A stretch of DNA of 64,000 bases from Cupriavidus sp. IDO (GCF_000812465.1 NZ_JWMA01000036.1:62001-126000); one strand, 5' to 3'. Positions 36,163-44,641 are shown, numbered from the stretch's first letter. Notes: generated by a model from the letters alone, not told the origin. Made by a program: numbers and translations.

Positions 36163-37569
36163 TTACTCTGTACCGTGCGAGTTAGCAGCGGCATTGCGCA
36201 TGGCCTCTTCGGCGGACTGGATGCCGTTGTAGAAGAGATTGAGCGCGACAGCCACGATGGTGCCCAGCACGATGCCGCTGTGGGTGAACGGGACGGTCCA
36301 CTTCGGCAGGTACTGGAAGAACGTCGGTGCCAGCGTCGGGATCATGCCGAAGCCGATTGAGATGGCAACGATGAAGAGGTTGTGGCGGTTGCGGTTGAAA
36401 TCGCACGAACCGAGGATGCGGATGCCGGTGGCGGCCACCATGCCGAACATCACGATACCCGCGCCGCCCAGCACGAATTGCGGCACCGAGGCCACTACGT
36501 GTGCCATCTTCGGGAACAGGCCGAAAGCGATCAGGATGATGCCGCCGGCCGCTGCCACGTAGCGCGAACGCACGCCGGTCACGGTCACCAGGCCCACATT
36601 CTGCGAGAACGAGGTGTACGGGAAGGTGTTGAAGACGCCGCCGATCACCGTGCCGAGGCCGTCGGCGCGCAGGCCGCGCGTCAGCTCTTCATTGCTCAGC
36701 TTCTTGCCGGTGATGTCGGACAGCGCCAGGAACATGCCGGTCGATTCCACCAGCGTAATCAGCATGACGATGCACATCGACAGGATCGCGCTCAGCTCGA
36801 AGGTCGGAATGCCGAAGTGCAGCGGCGTGATGACGGCCATATAGCTGGCTTCGCTCAGGCCTTCGAATGACACCTTGCCCATCGCCATTGCCACCACCGT
36901 GCCGGCGATGATGCCCAGCAGCACCGCGCAGTTGGCCACCAGGCCACGGCCGTACTTGGTCAGCAGCAGGATGATTACCAGCGTCAGCGCGGCAATGCTC
37001 AGGTTGCTCAGGTCGCCGTAGGCGAGGTTGGGCACTTCCTTGGCCACGCCATCGATCACGGCGCGCGTGGTGGGCTGGCCACCGGCCGCCCAGTTGATGC
37101 CGACGCGCATCAGCGACACGCCGATCAGCGTGATCACGGTGCCGGTCACCACCGGTGGAAACAACCCGAGCATCCGTCCCATCAACGGCGCAACCAGGAT
37201 CCCGAATAGTCCCGAGGCGATCACCGCGCCGTAGATGCCGAGCAGCCCGACATTGGGATCGGTGCCGATGGCGATCATCGGCGCGACCGAGGCAAAGGTC
37301 ACGCCCATCATCACCGGCATGCGGATGCCGAACTTCCAGAAGCCAAAGGCCTGGATCAGCGTGGCAAGGCCGGCGGCGAAGAGGTCGGCGTTGATGAGGA
37401 AGGCGAGCTGGTCCTTCGGCAGCTTGAGTGCGCCACCGATGATCAGGGGAACCGCGACGGTGCCGGCATACATCACCAGCACGTGCTGCAGTCCAAGCGC
37501 GAGCAGGCGCCCGGAAGGCAAACGCTCGTTGGTGAGGTCCGTGGGGACCGTAGTGCTTGCGGAAGTCAT
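36163..37569 (-). CDS. NCS2-family xanthine/urate permease
   Basis: A 468-residue nucleobase:cation symporter-2 protein with about 14 membrane segments. Key marks are VPLIIGGALKLPKDQ in TM1, the VESTGMFLALSDITGKKL region and the NAT signature QNVGLVTVTGVRSR, which together fit the xanthine/uric acid branch rather than uracil permeases. ATG 37569 has a GGAGAGGAGA purine run upstream. Transport of urate or xanthine into the cytoplasm fits the flanking urate-degrading genes; the exact substrate is inferred. Confidence 0.92.
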   Translation of the reverse strand: MTSASTTVPTDLTNERLPSGRLLALGLQHVLVMYAGTVAVPLIIGGALKLPKDQLAFLINADLFAAGLATLIQAFGFWKFGIRMPVMMGVTFASVAPMIAIGTDPNVGLLGIYGAVIASGLFGILVAPLMGRMLGLFPPVVTGTVITLIGVSLMRVGINWAAGGQPTTRAVIDGVAKEVPNLAYGDLSNLSIAALTLVIILLLTKYGRGLVANCAVLLGIIAGTVVAMAMGKVSFEGLSEASYMAVITPLHFGIPTFELSAILSMCIVMLITLVESTGMFLALSDITGKKLSNEELTRGLRADGLGTVIGGVFNTFPYTSFSQNVGLVTVTGVRSRYVAAAGGIILIAFGLFPKMAHVVASVPQFVLGGAGIVMFGMVAATGIRILGSCDFNRNRHNLFIVAISIGFGMIPTLAPTFFQYLPKWTVPFTHSGIVLGTIVAVALNLFYNGIQSAEEAMRNAAANSHGTE

Positions 37570-37710
37570 TGGTGCGTCTCCTCTCCTTTGGTTTGATGGG
37601 AACGCCACCGTCCTGGCCTTCTTGTCGGATCTGCCGTCCTCGCGCTCTCGTGGGCGCTGTCTTGCCGGCGTACACCTGGCCTTATGCGGGCGGGTGGCGG
37701 GAACACCGTG

Positions 37711-38460
37711 CTAGGTGGAGCGGCCTAGTACGCTGCGAAGATCGAAATTGCCTGGCTCGTCCGGCTGCACGCGGTCCGCGCAGGCGCCAAGGTGGTGCGC
37801 CATGCGGGCCTGCGCCAGCGCGGCGTCGCCCTGTTCGAGTGCGTCAAGAATCTCTTCGTGTTCGTCGAACGAGCAGGCGTTGTTGCCGGGGGCCTCTACG
37901 CTGGCAATCATCAATGTGGTGCGCGAGACCAGCCGGCGCATCATGTTGACAAGCAGTGCGTTGCCCGAGAGCTCGGCCAGGGCGGTGTGGAATTCGGCCG
38001 ACAGGCGGATCCAGCGGGGACGGTCATGCGTGAGGAAAGCCTGGCGCTCGGTTGCCACCATCTTGCGCAGCGGCGTGATGACGGCCTTCACGTCGGGCAT
38101 GGCGGCGAGCTTTTCCAGCACCGCGCGTTCCATCATCTGGCGCAGCTCGAACATATCGTGCGCCTCGTCGGTGGAAGGGCTGGCGATAAAGGCACCGCGG
38201 TTGGGTTCGAGGTCCACCATGCCGTCGGCGGCCAGGTGCGACAGCACCTTGCGCACCGTGTGCCGGGCGGTGGCATAGATCTCGCAAAGGGAGTGCTCGG
38301 TCAGCTTGGTGCGCGGCGGGAGCCGGTGCTCCATGATCGCGTCGTAGATCTCGTGGTACATGCGCTCCTCGACCGAGCCCTTGCGTGCGGGCTTCTCGGG
38401 CTTCGGGTCGGCAGGAGCGGTGTCAGTGACACCGGCGATCAGCTTCAGGCTCTTGGACAT
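37711..38460 (-). CDS. GntR-family regulator, FadR/FCD subfamily
   Basis: A 249-residue regulator: winged helix at about residues 30-95 (ERMYHEIYDAIMEHRLPPRT; TARHTVRKVLSHLAADG) and an all-helical FCD ligand domain (about 105-240) with the metal/ligand histidines in EFHTALAEL, SFDEHEEILDAL and ARMAHHL. The ATG at 38460 is the family start; a long upstream in-frame extension is excluded because it would cross the operator region. It is divergent from hiuH-puuD and lies next to the permease, so it is the likely regulator of urate catabolism. Its effector is probably a purine or ureide (inference). Confidence 0.92.
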   Translation of the reverse strand: MSKSLKLIAGVTDTAPADPKPEKPARKGSVEERMYHEIYDAIMEHRLPPRTKLTEHSLCEIYATARHTVRKVLSHLAADGMVDLEPNRGAFIASPSTDEAHDMFELRQMMERAVLEKLAAMPDVKAVITPLRKMVATERQAFLTHDRPRWIRLSAEFHTALAELSGNALLVNMMRRLVSRTTLMIASVEAPGNNACSFDEHEEILDALEQGDAALAQARMAHHLGACADRVQPDEPGNFDLRSVLGRST

Positions 38461-38567
38461 CGTTGCACCATCGCATCGTTGCGTATTGCTCAGGCAGGCG
38501 TGGCGCGGATTGCGCGGCCTTGCCAGGTCACCGGAAATCCTGAGTATCAGGAGGCGGTGATCCGAAA

Positions 38568-38633
38568 ATTGTTGACAATTATTTGGTTGGGCATTCAATA
38601 TTGTCAACAAAACCGACTCAGGTTTTCGACAAC
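38568..38633. promoter_or_regulatory. Operator cluster and divergent promoters between gntR and hiuH
   Basis: Three copies of a TTGT-N2-ACAA-type palindrome: ATTGTTGACAAT (38568-38579), ATTGTCAACAAA (38600-38611) and a weaker TTTTCGACAA (38623-38632). Centres are 32 and 22 bp apart, three and two helical turns. Each of the first two also contains a perfect -35 TTGACA: rightward at 38572-38577 and leftward at 38607-38602, the latter followed after 18 nt by AATAAT. Binding of the FadR-type protein would block both promoters. Confidence 0.7.
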
Positions 38634-38803
38634 TCCGGGTAATCCCTGAGTTGCCAACCGGGTAGGTGCAGGCGCATTGTCGCCACGCACCAACCCAGCG
38701 CCGGGATGCGTTAGATGACGTACCGAGCGGGCACCATTCCCACCAATGGTGCTAGTGAAGGCAGCGGCGCCCCTCACAACCCAAACCTCCAAGGAAAAAC
38801 AGG

Positions 38804-39157
38804 ATGGGACGCTTGACCACTCACGTTCTCGACACCGCCGCCGGCACGCCCGGTCAAGGGATGTCGATTACCCTGCATAAAATTGTCGACAATCGCCGCG
38901 AAAAGCTGAAGACGGTCGTGACCAACCACGACGGTCGTTGCGACCAGCCGCTGCTGGAAGGCGAAGCGCTCGCTGTCGGCGTGTACGAACTGGAATTCGG
39001 CGCCGGCGACTATTTCCGTGCGCAGGGCACCAAGCTGCCCGAGCCGGCATTCCTAGACGTGGTGACGCTGCGCTTTGGCATTGCCGACACGGCCGCGCAC
39101 TACCACGTGCCGCTCCTCGTATCGCCCTGGTCGTACTCGACCTACCGCGGCAGCTGA
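38804..39157 (+). CDS. hiuH: 5-hydroxyisourate hydrolase
   Basis: A 117-residue transthyretin-related protein that hydrolyses 5-hydroxyisourate to OHCU. The N-terminal LTTHVLDTAAGTPGQGM carries the first catalytic His, HYHVPLLVSP carries another, and the C-terminus is the diagnostic tetrapeptide YRGS. AAGGAAAAACAGG precedes the start. It lies 31 nt upstream of puuD and forms an operon with it under the GntR-associated promoter; a perfect palindrome of the same operator type lies inside the gene. Confidence 0.96.
   Translation: MGRLTTHVLDTAAGTPGQGMSITLHKIVDNRREKLKTVVTNHDGRCDQPLLEGEALAVGVYELEFGAGDYFRAQGTKLPEPAFLDVVTLRFGIADTAAHYHVPLLVSPWSYSTYRGS
38882..38893. promoter_or_regulatory. Perfect operator-like palindrome inside hiuH
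   Basis: ATTGTCGACAAT is fully symmetric and matches the motif of the upstream cluster. It lies 282 bp (centre to centre) from the 38600 site, within the coding region, where it could support DNA looping or block elongation. Confidence 0.5.
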
Positions 39158-39188
39158 AGCGGTGGCATAGGGAAACAGGAGACAAGTC

Positions 39189-40406
39189 ATGGAAGGCTAC
39201 ATTCTCGACTGGGCCAATCTGCTGCTGCGCTGGGTGCACGTCATCACGGCAATCGCGTGGATCGGTTCCTCGTTCTATTTCGTCTGGCTCGACAACAGCC
39301 TCACCCGCCCCTCTGACCCGGACCTGCAGGAAAAGGGTGTCGGCGGCGAACTGTGGGCCGTGCACGGCGGTGGTTTCTACAACCCGCAGAAATACCTGAC
39401 CGCGCCGAAGACCTTGCCGGAGAACCTGCACTGGTTCTACTGGGAGTCCTATTCGACCTGGATGACCGGCTTCGGCCTGCTGGTGGTGCTGTACCTGTTC
39501 AACGCTAGCACGTACCTGATCGACAAGAACGTCTACGACATGTCGCCGGGCGCGGCAGTGGGGCTGGCGCTGGCCTACCTCGGCGCGGGCTGGGTCGTGT
39601 ATGACTGCATCTGCCGCATCTTCGGCAAGAGCGACCGTACCGTCGGCGTGCTGGTGGCGATCTATGTGGCAGTGGCTGCCTTCGTGGCGTGCCATCTGTT
39701 CCAGGGCCGCGCGGCATTCCTGCTGACCGGCGCGATGATCGCCACGATCATGAGCGCCAACGTGCTGGTGTGGATCATCCCGGGCCAACGCAAGGTGGTT
39801 GCCGCGCTGCGCGCAGGACAGCCGGTCGATCCGGTCCACGGCAAGAACGCCAAGCAGCGCAGCGTGCACAACACGTACTTCACGCTGCCGGTGCTGTTCG
39901 CGATGCTGTCGAACCACTACAGCATGACCTACAGCTACAAGTACAACTGGGCTGTGCTGGTCCTGATCATGCTGGCCGGTGTGCTGATCCGCCAGTTCTT
40001 CATCCTGAAGCACAAGGGCAAGATCAATGTGGCATGGCCTGCAGCCGGCGTTGCCGTGCTGGCCGTGGTGGCCGTGCTGATCGCGCCGCAACCGCGTGCA
40101 ACGGTTGCCGGCAAAGAGGGCGATGCTGCCGGTGCTGCTGCAGCCGCGGTGAATTTTGCCAAGGTGCAGGAAGTCATCAACACGCGCTGCGTGCAGTGCC
40201 ACGCCGAGGCGCCCAAGATGATGCCGACCGCGGCCAAGGGCATCAAGCTCGATACCGCGGACGAGATCAAGGCGCACGCACAGCTGATCTATCAGCAGGC
40301 CGTGCAGCAGAAGTCGATGCCGCTGGGCAACGTGACCCAGATTACGGACGACGAGCGCGCCCTGCTGGGCCAGTGGTTCGAAGGCGGAGCCAAGACCACC
40401 AATTGA
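39189..40406 (+). CDS. puuD: Membrane urate oxidase PuuD with C-terminal cytochrome c
   Basis: A 405-residue PuuD-type urate hydroxylase. The N-terminal 300 residues contain about eight membrane helices beginning LLRWVHVITAIAWIGSSFYF, with conserved histidines. A C-terminal monoheme cytochrome c domain follows (heme motif CVQCH near residue 335; a Met ligand probably in KSMPLGNVTQ). This family oxidises urate to 5-hydroxyisourate and sends electrons to the respiratory chain instead of making H2O2. It lies 31 nt after hiuH, whose product acts on the PuuD product. Confidence 0.94.
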   Translation: MEGYILDWANLLLRWVHVITAIAWIGSSFYFVWLDNSLTRPSDPDLQEKGVGGELWAVHGGGFYNPQKYLTAPKTLPENLHWFYWESYSTWMTGFGLLVVLYLFNASTYLIDKNVYDMSPGAAVGLALAYLGAGWVVYDCICRIFGKSDRTVGVLVAIYVAVAAFVACHLFQGRAAFLLTGAMIATIMSANVLVWIIPGQRKVVAALRAGQPVDPVHGKNAKQRSVHNTYFTLPVLFAMLSNHYSMTYSYKYNWAVLVLIMLAGVLIRQFFILKHKGKINVAWPAAGVAVLAVVAVLIAPQPRATVAGKEGDAAGAAAAAVNFAKVQEVINTRCVQCHAEAPKMMPTAAKGIKLDTADEIKAHAQLIYQQAVQQKSMPLGNVTQITDDERALLGQWFEGGAKTTN

Positions 40407-40535
40407 GGTGTGATCGAACTGAAAGACATGCGGACCGGCTCGCGGAGTCGGTCCACGAAAACCGAGCATCGGTGATCGACGGTCCGGAGGGTTGTGCAGT
40501 TTGGCAACCGTCAGTACCGGACCGGCGAGGGTTTG

Positions 40536-40562
40536 AACGGGGCGCAAGCCCCGTTTTTTTTC
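40536..40562 (+). terminator. Terminator after puuD
   Basis: 8-bp stem AACGGGGC / GCCCCGTT with a GCAA loop followed by a run of T residues. Confidence 0.93.
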
Positions 40563-40583
40563 GTGCGGCGCGCTCGCCTGCGT

Positions 40584-41000
40584 TCAGTGCCAGCCGCCCT
40601 TTACCCACATCCAGCCGCCGCCGGCGTCATATCGCCATACCCAGTGGCCGGGCACCCAGTAGGCATGGGGGGCGGGCGTCACGGTGACCTGCTCGACGAT
40701 CACGGCGGGCATTGGCGGCACCGGCTGCTGCACCCATTTGCCGTGCACCCAGAGCCAGTCATTGCCGGCCCACCTCCAGTGCCCCGGCACCCAGTTCCAG
40801 CCGTAGCCCGGTGCGGGTCCGCGCTCTTCGTGCACCGGCGGCGGCATGGTGCGCACCATCTGGTGCTGCGGCGCGGGTTCGCGAACGACTACACGCTCGG
40901 TCACGCAGCCGGTCAGCGAGCAGGCGACAGCGAGCGCCGCCAGCGCGGGCTTCCAGAGCTGGGGCAGGCGCCGCTGCGCGCGGAGGGTTGTGCTTGGCAT
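40584..41000 (-). CDS. Lipoprotein with WxxGxW repeats
   Basis: A 138-residue predicted lipoprotein: a basic N-region, hydrophobic segment and lipobox LTGC (Cys about 32), then four copies of a tryptophan-rich repeat (WVPGHWRW, WVHGKWVQ, WVPGHWVW and WVKGGWH) of the YXWXGXW/BcpO type. The repeats may form short beta arcs in the periplasm or outer membrane. No function is established. It sits alone between the puuD terminator and the Mn-exporter gene. Confidence 0.85.
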   Translation of the reverse strand: MPSTTLRAQRRLPQLWKPALAALAVACSLTGCVTERVVVREPAPQHQMVRTMPPPVHEERGPAPGYGWNWVPGHWRWAGNDWLWVHGKWVQQPVPPMPAVIVEQVTVTPAPHAYWVPGHWVWRYDAGGGWMWVKGGWH

Positions 41001-41136
41001 TGCGGTTTCTCCTCGTTATTGATAAGGGGCGTCCACGTGTGCGGATGCCTTCGATAACGGGTGAGCATGTGCCTGGCGGTACACCGTGTTGTAAGGGCGT
41101 GTTACGCCACGGTGCCGCTTGCCTTTCAGTTGTCTT

Positions 41137-41712
41137 TCAACCGCCGATATTCAGCAACGCCAGCACGCCCAGCGCCAGGAAGATCGCCGCTGCAATCTTG
41201 TGCACCAGCCCGATCGGCATCTTGTTGGCGAACTTGTCGCCGAGCAGCACAGCCGGTGCGTTGGCCAGCATCATGCCGAAGGTCGTGCCGGCCACGACGG
41301 CTACCACTTCACCGCTGAAGCGTGCGGCCAGTGCCACGGTAGCGATCTGCGTCTTGTCGCCCATCTCCGCAAAGAAGAACGCCACGATGGTGGTGCCGAG
41401 GATGCCGATGGCGCCTTTCACCGGTTTGGCCTGCTCGGCGTCGTCGAGCTTGTCGGGAATGAGCATCCAGCCTGCCATCGCGATAAAGCCGATGCCGAGA
41501 ATCCAGCGCAGGACATCCTGGCCAAGCACGTGGGTAATCCATCCGCCCAGCGCGCCGGCAAAGCCGTGGTTGACCACCGTGGCGATCAGGATGCCGAGGA
41601 TGATGGGGAGCGGCTTGCGATAACGCGCGGCCAGGACGAGCGACAGCAGTTGCGTCTTGTCGCCCATTTCAGCGAGCGCGACGATGCCAGTGGAGACGAA
41701 GAAGGCTTCCAT
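41137..41712 (-). CDS. TMEM165/GDT1-family manganese exporter
   Basis: A 191-residue UPF0016/GDT1 membrane protein with six or seven helices and two copies of the family motif E-x-G-D-K-(T/S): ALAEMGDKTQLLSL (helix 1) and FFAEMGDKTQIATV (helix 4). Bacterial members export Mn2+. ATG 41712 starts exactly at the first helix. A yybP-ykoY manganese riboswitch precedes it, which strongly supports the Mn role. Confidence 0.93.
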   Translation of the reverse strand: MEAFFVSTGIVALAEMGDKTQLLSLVLAARYRKPLPIILGILIATVVNHGFAGALGGWITHVLGQDVLRWILGIGFIAMAGWMLIPDKLDDAEQAKPVKGAIGILGTTIVAFFFAEMGDKTQIATVALAARFSGEVVAVVAGTTFGMMLANAPAVLLGDKFANKMPIGLVHKIAAAIFLALGVLALLNIGG

Positions 41713-41847
41713 GTTGTTTTGTGAGTAACCGGGCCGCATGCATCGCGAGATGCCAATGACGCACACCTTTCCCGGCCCGGCCAGAAAGGTATGGTCATCG
41801 GTCTCGCCAGGCATTGGACGCTGTCGGGCCAGCACTTGATCGACGCT

Positions 41848-41970
41848 GGCCGGACGGGTCCTGAGCTGCGCACGCCATAACCGCAAGCGGTCAAGTCTGT
41901 TGACGTACGCCCCTGTCCTCCGGAGTCCGCATTGCGCGGCGCGGTGAGAGCAGGGCGGCTACTCCCCAAT
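41848..41970 (-). ncRNA. yybP-ykoY manganese riboswitch
   Basis: Read leftward, the leader of the GDT1-type gene begins TTGGGGAGTAGCCG (41968-41955), the conserved opening of the class, and later has CGTACGTCAACAGAC (around 41907-41893) and a closing CAGGACCC (about 41856-41863), in the order and spacing of the E. coli mntP leader. These segments form the L1 and L3 loops that bind Mn2+ in this class. The remaining leader down to the start codon is probably the expression platform. Boundaries are approximate. Confidence 0.85.
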
Positions 41971-41980
41971 GGAAGTCGCG

Positions 41981-42009
41981 ATTATAGCGGCTGAGGCGAT
42001 GGTCGTCCA
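41981..42009 (-). promoter_or_regulatory. Promoter of the Mn-riboswitch transcript
   Basis: Leftward TGGACG (42009-42004), 17-nt spacer, perfect TATAAT (41986-41981). The expected start is a few nt before the riboswitch GGGGAG. The promoter lies directly after the desaturase stop codon. Confidence 0.75.
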
Positions 42010-42030
42010 CCGCCGGTCGGACCGGAGTGA

Positions 42031-43143
42031 TCAGGCCGGCACCGGCGAGTTGTCGCTGGTCTGGCGGCCGCGGAAATCGGTCCAGCACAGGGCCTTGAAG
42101 TCATACAGCTTGCAGCGGCGCGCCGTATCGAAGTACCAGCGCCACGAGAAGTTCTCGATGATGATGCGGCCCGGCAGTGCGTGCTCGAGCATCGCCTGGG
42201 CGCGCTTGAGGCGGTACAGCGGCACGCTCATGTCCACGTGGTGGGCGGTGTGCTCCATGATGTGATGCAGCGCCGTGCCAATGCCATGGCGGAAGCGCAG
42301 GTGCACGGTGGTCGAGACGAACGGCTGCGCTTTGGCCCACATGGCCTTGGTGTCGTACCACGCGACGCTGGTGTGGGTGTGGTGCACATAGAGCACGAAG
42401 CCGACGGTGGCATTCCACACCAGGAAGGGCAGCACGAAGCCGGCACCGACCAGCATCCAGACCGATTGCCCGGTGACGATAGCCAGCCACACCAGCGCGC
42501 CGATCCAGGCGATGCCGAAGGCCGCTACCAGCAGGCAGTCCATCGTGAAGATGGAACGGCGCGTGGCCATCTGGCGCTTGCTGGGGAAGAACAGCTTGCA
42601 CCACCAGATTTCGACAAGGTAGTACAGGCCGGGGCCGAAGCCGGTGCGGTAGATGCGTTCCATCACGCGGCGCCAGCGCGGCAACGCCTGGAATTCTTCC
42701 AGCGAATAGGGCGCCCAGACGAAGTCGAAGCCCTTCAGGTTGGTGTAGCCGTGGTGGACGACGTTATGGCCGACTTCCCACAGGCTGTACGGCGTGAGCG
42801 AAGGCAGGAAGGTCAGGCGGCCCAGCCACTTGTTGAGGCCGCGACGCGGCGTCAGGCTCTGGTGGCAGGCGTCGTGGCCGATGATGAACAGGCGCGCGAT
42901 GATCAGGCCCGCCAGCACGCCCAGGGCGAGCTTGGCCAGCCAGTGCGAGGCCAGCACCACGCCGGCCAGGACGGCAGCGAACAGCGCATAGTCCAGTGCG
43001 AACAGCGCCAGTGCGTGCGGCGTGCTGCGCGCACCCAGCGGGATCAGCCAGCCGCGGATGATCTTGCGCGAGGGCAGGGGCTGGTCGGGGGCAATCGGTT
43101 CGGGAAGCGGTACCTCGGGATGCGCGGATTGGCTGGCGGTCAT
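42031..43143 (-). CDS. Membrane fatty-acid desaturase
   Basis: A 370-residue integral-membrane di-iron desaturase with the three histidine boxes HDACH (about 90), HNVVHH (about 125) and HTAHH (about 307), plus four to six membrane helices. It inserts a double bond into acyl chains using O2 and reductant; the position of the double bond cannot be read from the sequence, though the arrangement resembles the omega-6/delta-12 group. The promoter region contains a perfect FNR-type box (43236-43249). Confidence 0.9.
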   Translation of the reverse strand: MTASQSAHPEVPLPEPIAPDQPLPSRKIIRGWLIPLGARSTPHALALFALDYALFAAVLAGVVLASHWLAKLALGVLAGLIIARLFIIGHDACHQSLTPRRGLNKWLGRLTFLPSLTPYSLWEVGHNVVHHGYTNLKGFDFVWAPYSLEEFQALPRWRRVMERIYRTGFGPGLYYLVEIWWCKLFFPSKRQMATRRSIFTMDCLLVAAFGIAWIGALVWLAIVTGQSVWMLVGAGFVLPFLVWNATVGFVLYVHHTHTSVAWYDTKAMWAKAQPFVSTTVHLRFRHGIGTALHHIMEHTAHHVDMSVPLYRLKRAQAMLEHALPGRIIIENFSWRWYFDTARRCKLYDFKALCWTDFRGRQTSDNSPVPA

Positions 43144-43207
43144 GCAAAACCTTCTGTTGGCGGTCGTCGACGCGCGTCGCTCAAACGACGCACGTTGGAA
43201 ACCGCAA

Positions 43208-43249
43208 AGATTAGAAGGCTTTGTCCGGGGTGATCTTGATCATCATCAA
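43208..43249 (-). promoter_or_regulatory. FNR/ANR-type box and -10 element of the desaturase
   Basis: TTGATCATCATCAA (43236-43249) is a perfect FNR consensus (TTGAT-N4-ATCAA). Read leftward, TAATCT (43213-43208) lies with its centre 32 bp from the box centre, the geometry of a class II activator site at about -41.5. The start codon is about 60 nt further. No better -35 is present. Confidence 0.6.
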
Positions 43250-43318
43250 GCCAGCCGGTGACAGTCCCGGGTATTGGCCGCCTGCCGGGTATTGCCGGCA
43301 GGCCGAGTGGCGGGTGGA

Positions 43319-44641
43319 TCAGAGGGCCGGCACGTGGGCAGCCTCACCCATCACATAGACGCTGTCGATCACGCGGTCGTCACCCAGCATGGCGAAGGCG
43401 AACAACTGCTCTTCCAGCGTTTCCGAGCGGCCGCTGCGGCGGGCGATCAGCGGCGTGGCCTGCGGATCCAGCACGATGAAGTCGGCCTCGCAGCCTTCGC
43501 TGAAGCTGCCGATGCGATCGGCCCAGCCCAGGGCATCGGCGGCGGCGCGGGTGGCCAGGTAGAACATGCGCAGGGCCGTCAGGTGGTAGCCGCCCATGCG
43601 CGCCACCTTGTGGGCTGCGTTCATGGTGCGGAACATCGAGAACGAAGTGCCGCCGCCCACGTCGGTGGCCAGGGTCACGTTCAGGCGGTTGGCGTCGGAC
43701 TGGTGGAAGTCATAGAAGCCGCTGCCGAGGAACAGGTTCGAGGTCGGGCAGTGTGCCACGGCGGCGCCGCTGTCGGACAGGCGGCGGCGGTCGTCCTGAT
43801 CCAGGTAGATGGCGTGGCCGTAGAACGCGCCCGGGCGCAGCAGGCCGTAGCGGTCGTACACGTCGAGGTAGCTGCGGGCATCCGGGAACAGCTCGGCCAC
43901 CCATTTCACCTCGTCGCGGTTCTCGGCCACGTGGGTCTGGATGAAGGCGTCCGGGTAGGCGCGCGCCAGTTCGCCGCAGGCGGCGAGCTGGGCTTCCGTC
44001 GAGGTCGGGGCAAAGCGCGGCGTGATGGCGTAGGCCAGGCGGCCCTTGTTATGCCAGCGCGACAGCAGGTCGGCCGAATCGCGCGCGCCGGTCTCGGCGG
44101 TATCGCGCAGGAACTCGGGGCAGTTGCGGTCCATCATCACCTTGCCGGTGATCATGCGCAGGTTGCGCTGCTCGCTCTCGGCAAAGAGTGCTTCGGCAGA
44201 AGCCTTGTGCACCGTGCTCCAGACCACCGCGCTGGTGGTGCCGTTGCGCAGCAGTTCGTCGGTGAAAAAGCCGGCTACGGCGCGCGCGTACTCGGGCTCG
44301 GCAAAACGGCGCTCTTCAGGGAAGGTGTAGGTGTCGAGCCAGTGCAGCAGGCCGGGCGACGGCGACGCAATAATGTCGGTCTGCGGGTAGTGCACATGGG
44401 TATCGATAAAGCCCGGCACGATCAGCTTGCCGCGGTGGTCGATCACTTCCGCGCCGGCGGGAATGCGAGCAGCCAGCTGCGTGTAGTCACCGGCAGCCAC
44501 GATGCGGCCGGCCGTGACGATCAGCAGACCATCCTCCCAATACTGATAGGCGTCCTCATGGAACTGCGGATCGCGCAGGAAATGCAGCACGCGGCCGCGG
44601 ATCGCACGAGAGAGGGACGGAGTCGGGGGAGTGGTCGTCAT
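43319..44641 (-). CDS. guaD: Guanine deaminase
   Basis: Converts guanine to xanthine. The 440-residue amidohydrolase has the zinc motif GFIDTHVHYPQTD (about residue 75-90), HVAENRDEVKWV, the HCPTSNLFLGSG motif and the final DVGGG metal aspartate. Length fits the family. ATG 44641 follows a weak GAGACAAG site; an in-frame ATG four codons earlier is possible. It is 64 nt downstream of the adenine/adenosine deaminase gene and probably co-transcribed with it and xdhC. Confidence 0.94.
   Translation of the reverse strand: MTTTPPTPSLSRAIRGRVLHFLRDPQFHEDAYQYWEDGLLIVTAGRIVAAGDYTQLAARIPAGAEVIDHRGKLIVPGFIDTHVHYPQTDIIASPSPGLLHWLDTYTFPEERRFAEPEYARAVAGFFTDELLRNGTTSAVVWSTVHKASAEALFAESEQRNLRMITGKVMMDRNCPEFLRDTAETGARDSADLLSRWHNKGRLAYAITPRFAPTSTEAQLAACGELARAYPDAFIQTHVAENRDEVKWVAELFPDARSYLDVYDRYGLLRPGAFYGHAIYLDQDDRRRLSDSGAAVAHCPTSNLFLGSGFYDFHQSDANRLNVTLATDVGGGTSFSMFRTMNAAHKVARMGGYHLTALRMFYLATRAAADALGWADRIGSFSEGCEADFIVLDPQATPLIARRSGRSETLEEQLFAFAMLGDDRVIDSVYVMGEAAHVPAL

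Noticed and set aside
38868-40547. 559-residue ORF on the minus strand
   Set aside because: Antisense to hiuH and puuD, both of which have clear motifs.
43280-43303. GC-rich 9-bp hairpin after guaD as a terminator
   Set aside because: The stem is perfect, but no T-run follows in the leftward direction, so I did not list it as a terminator.
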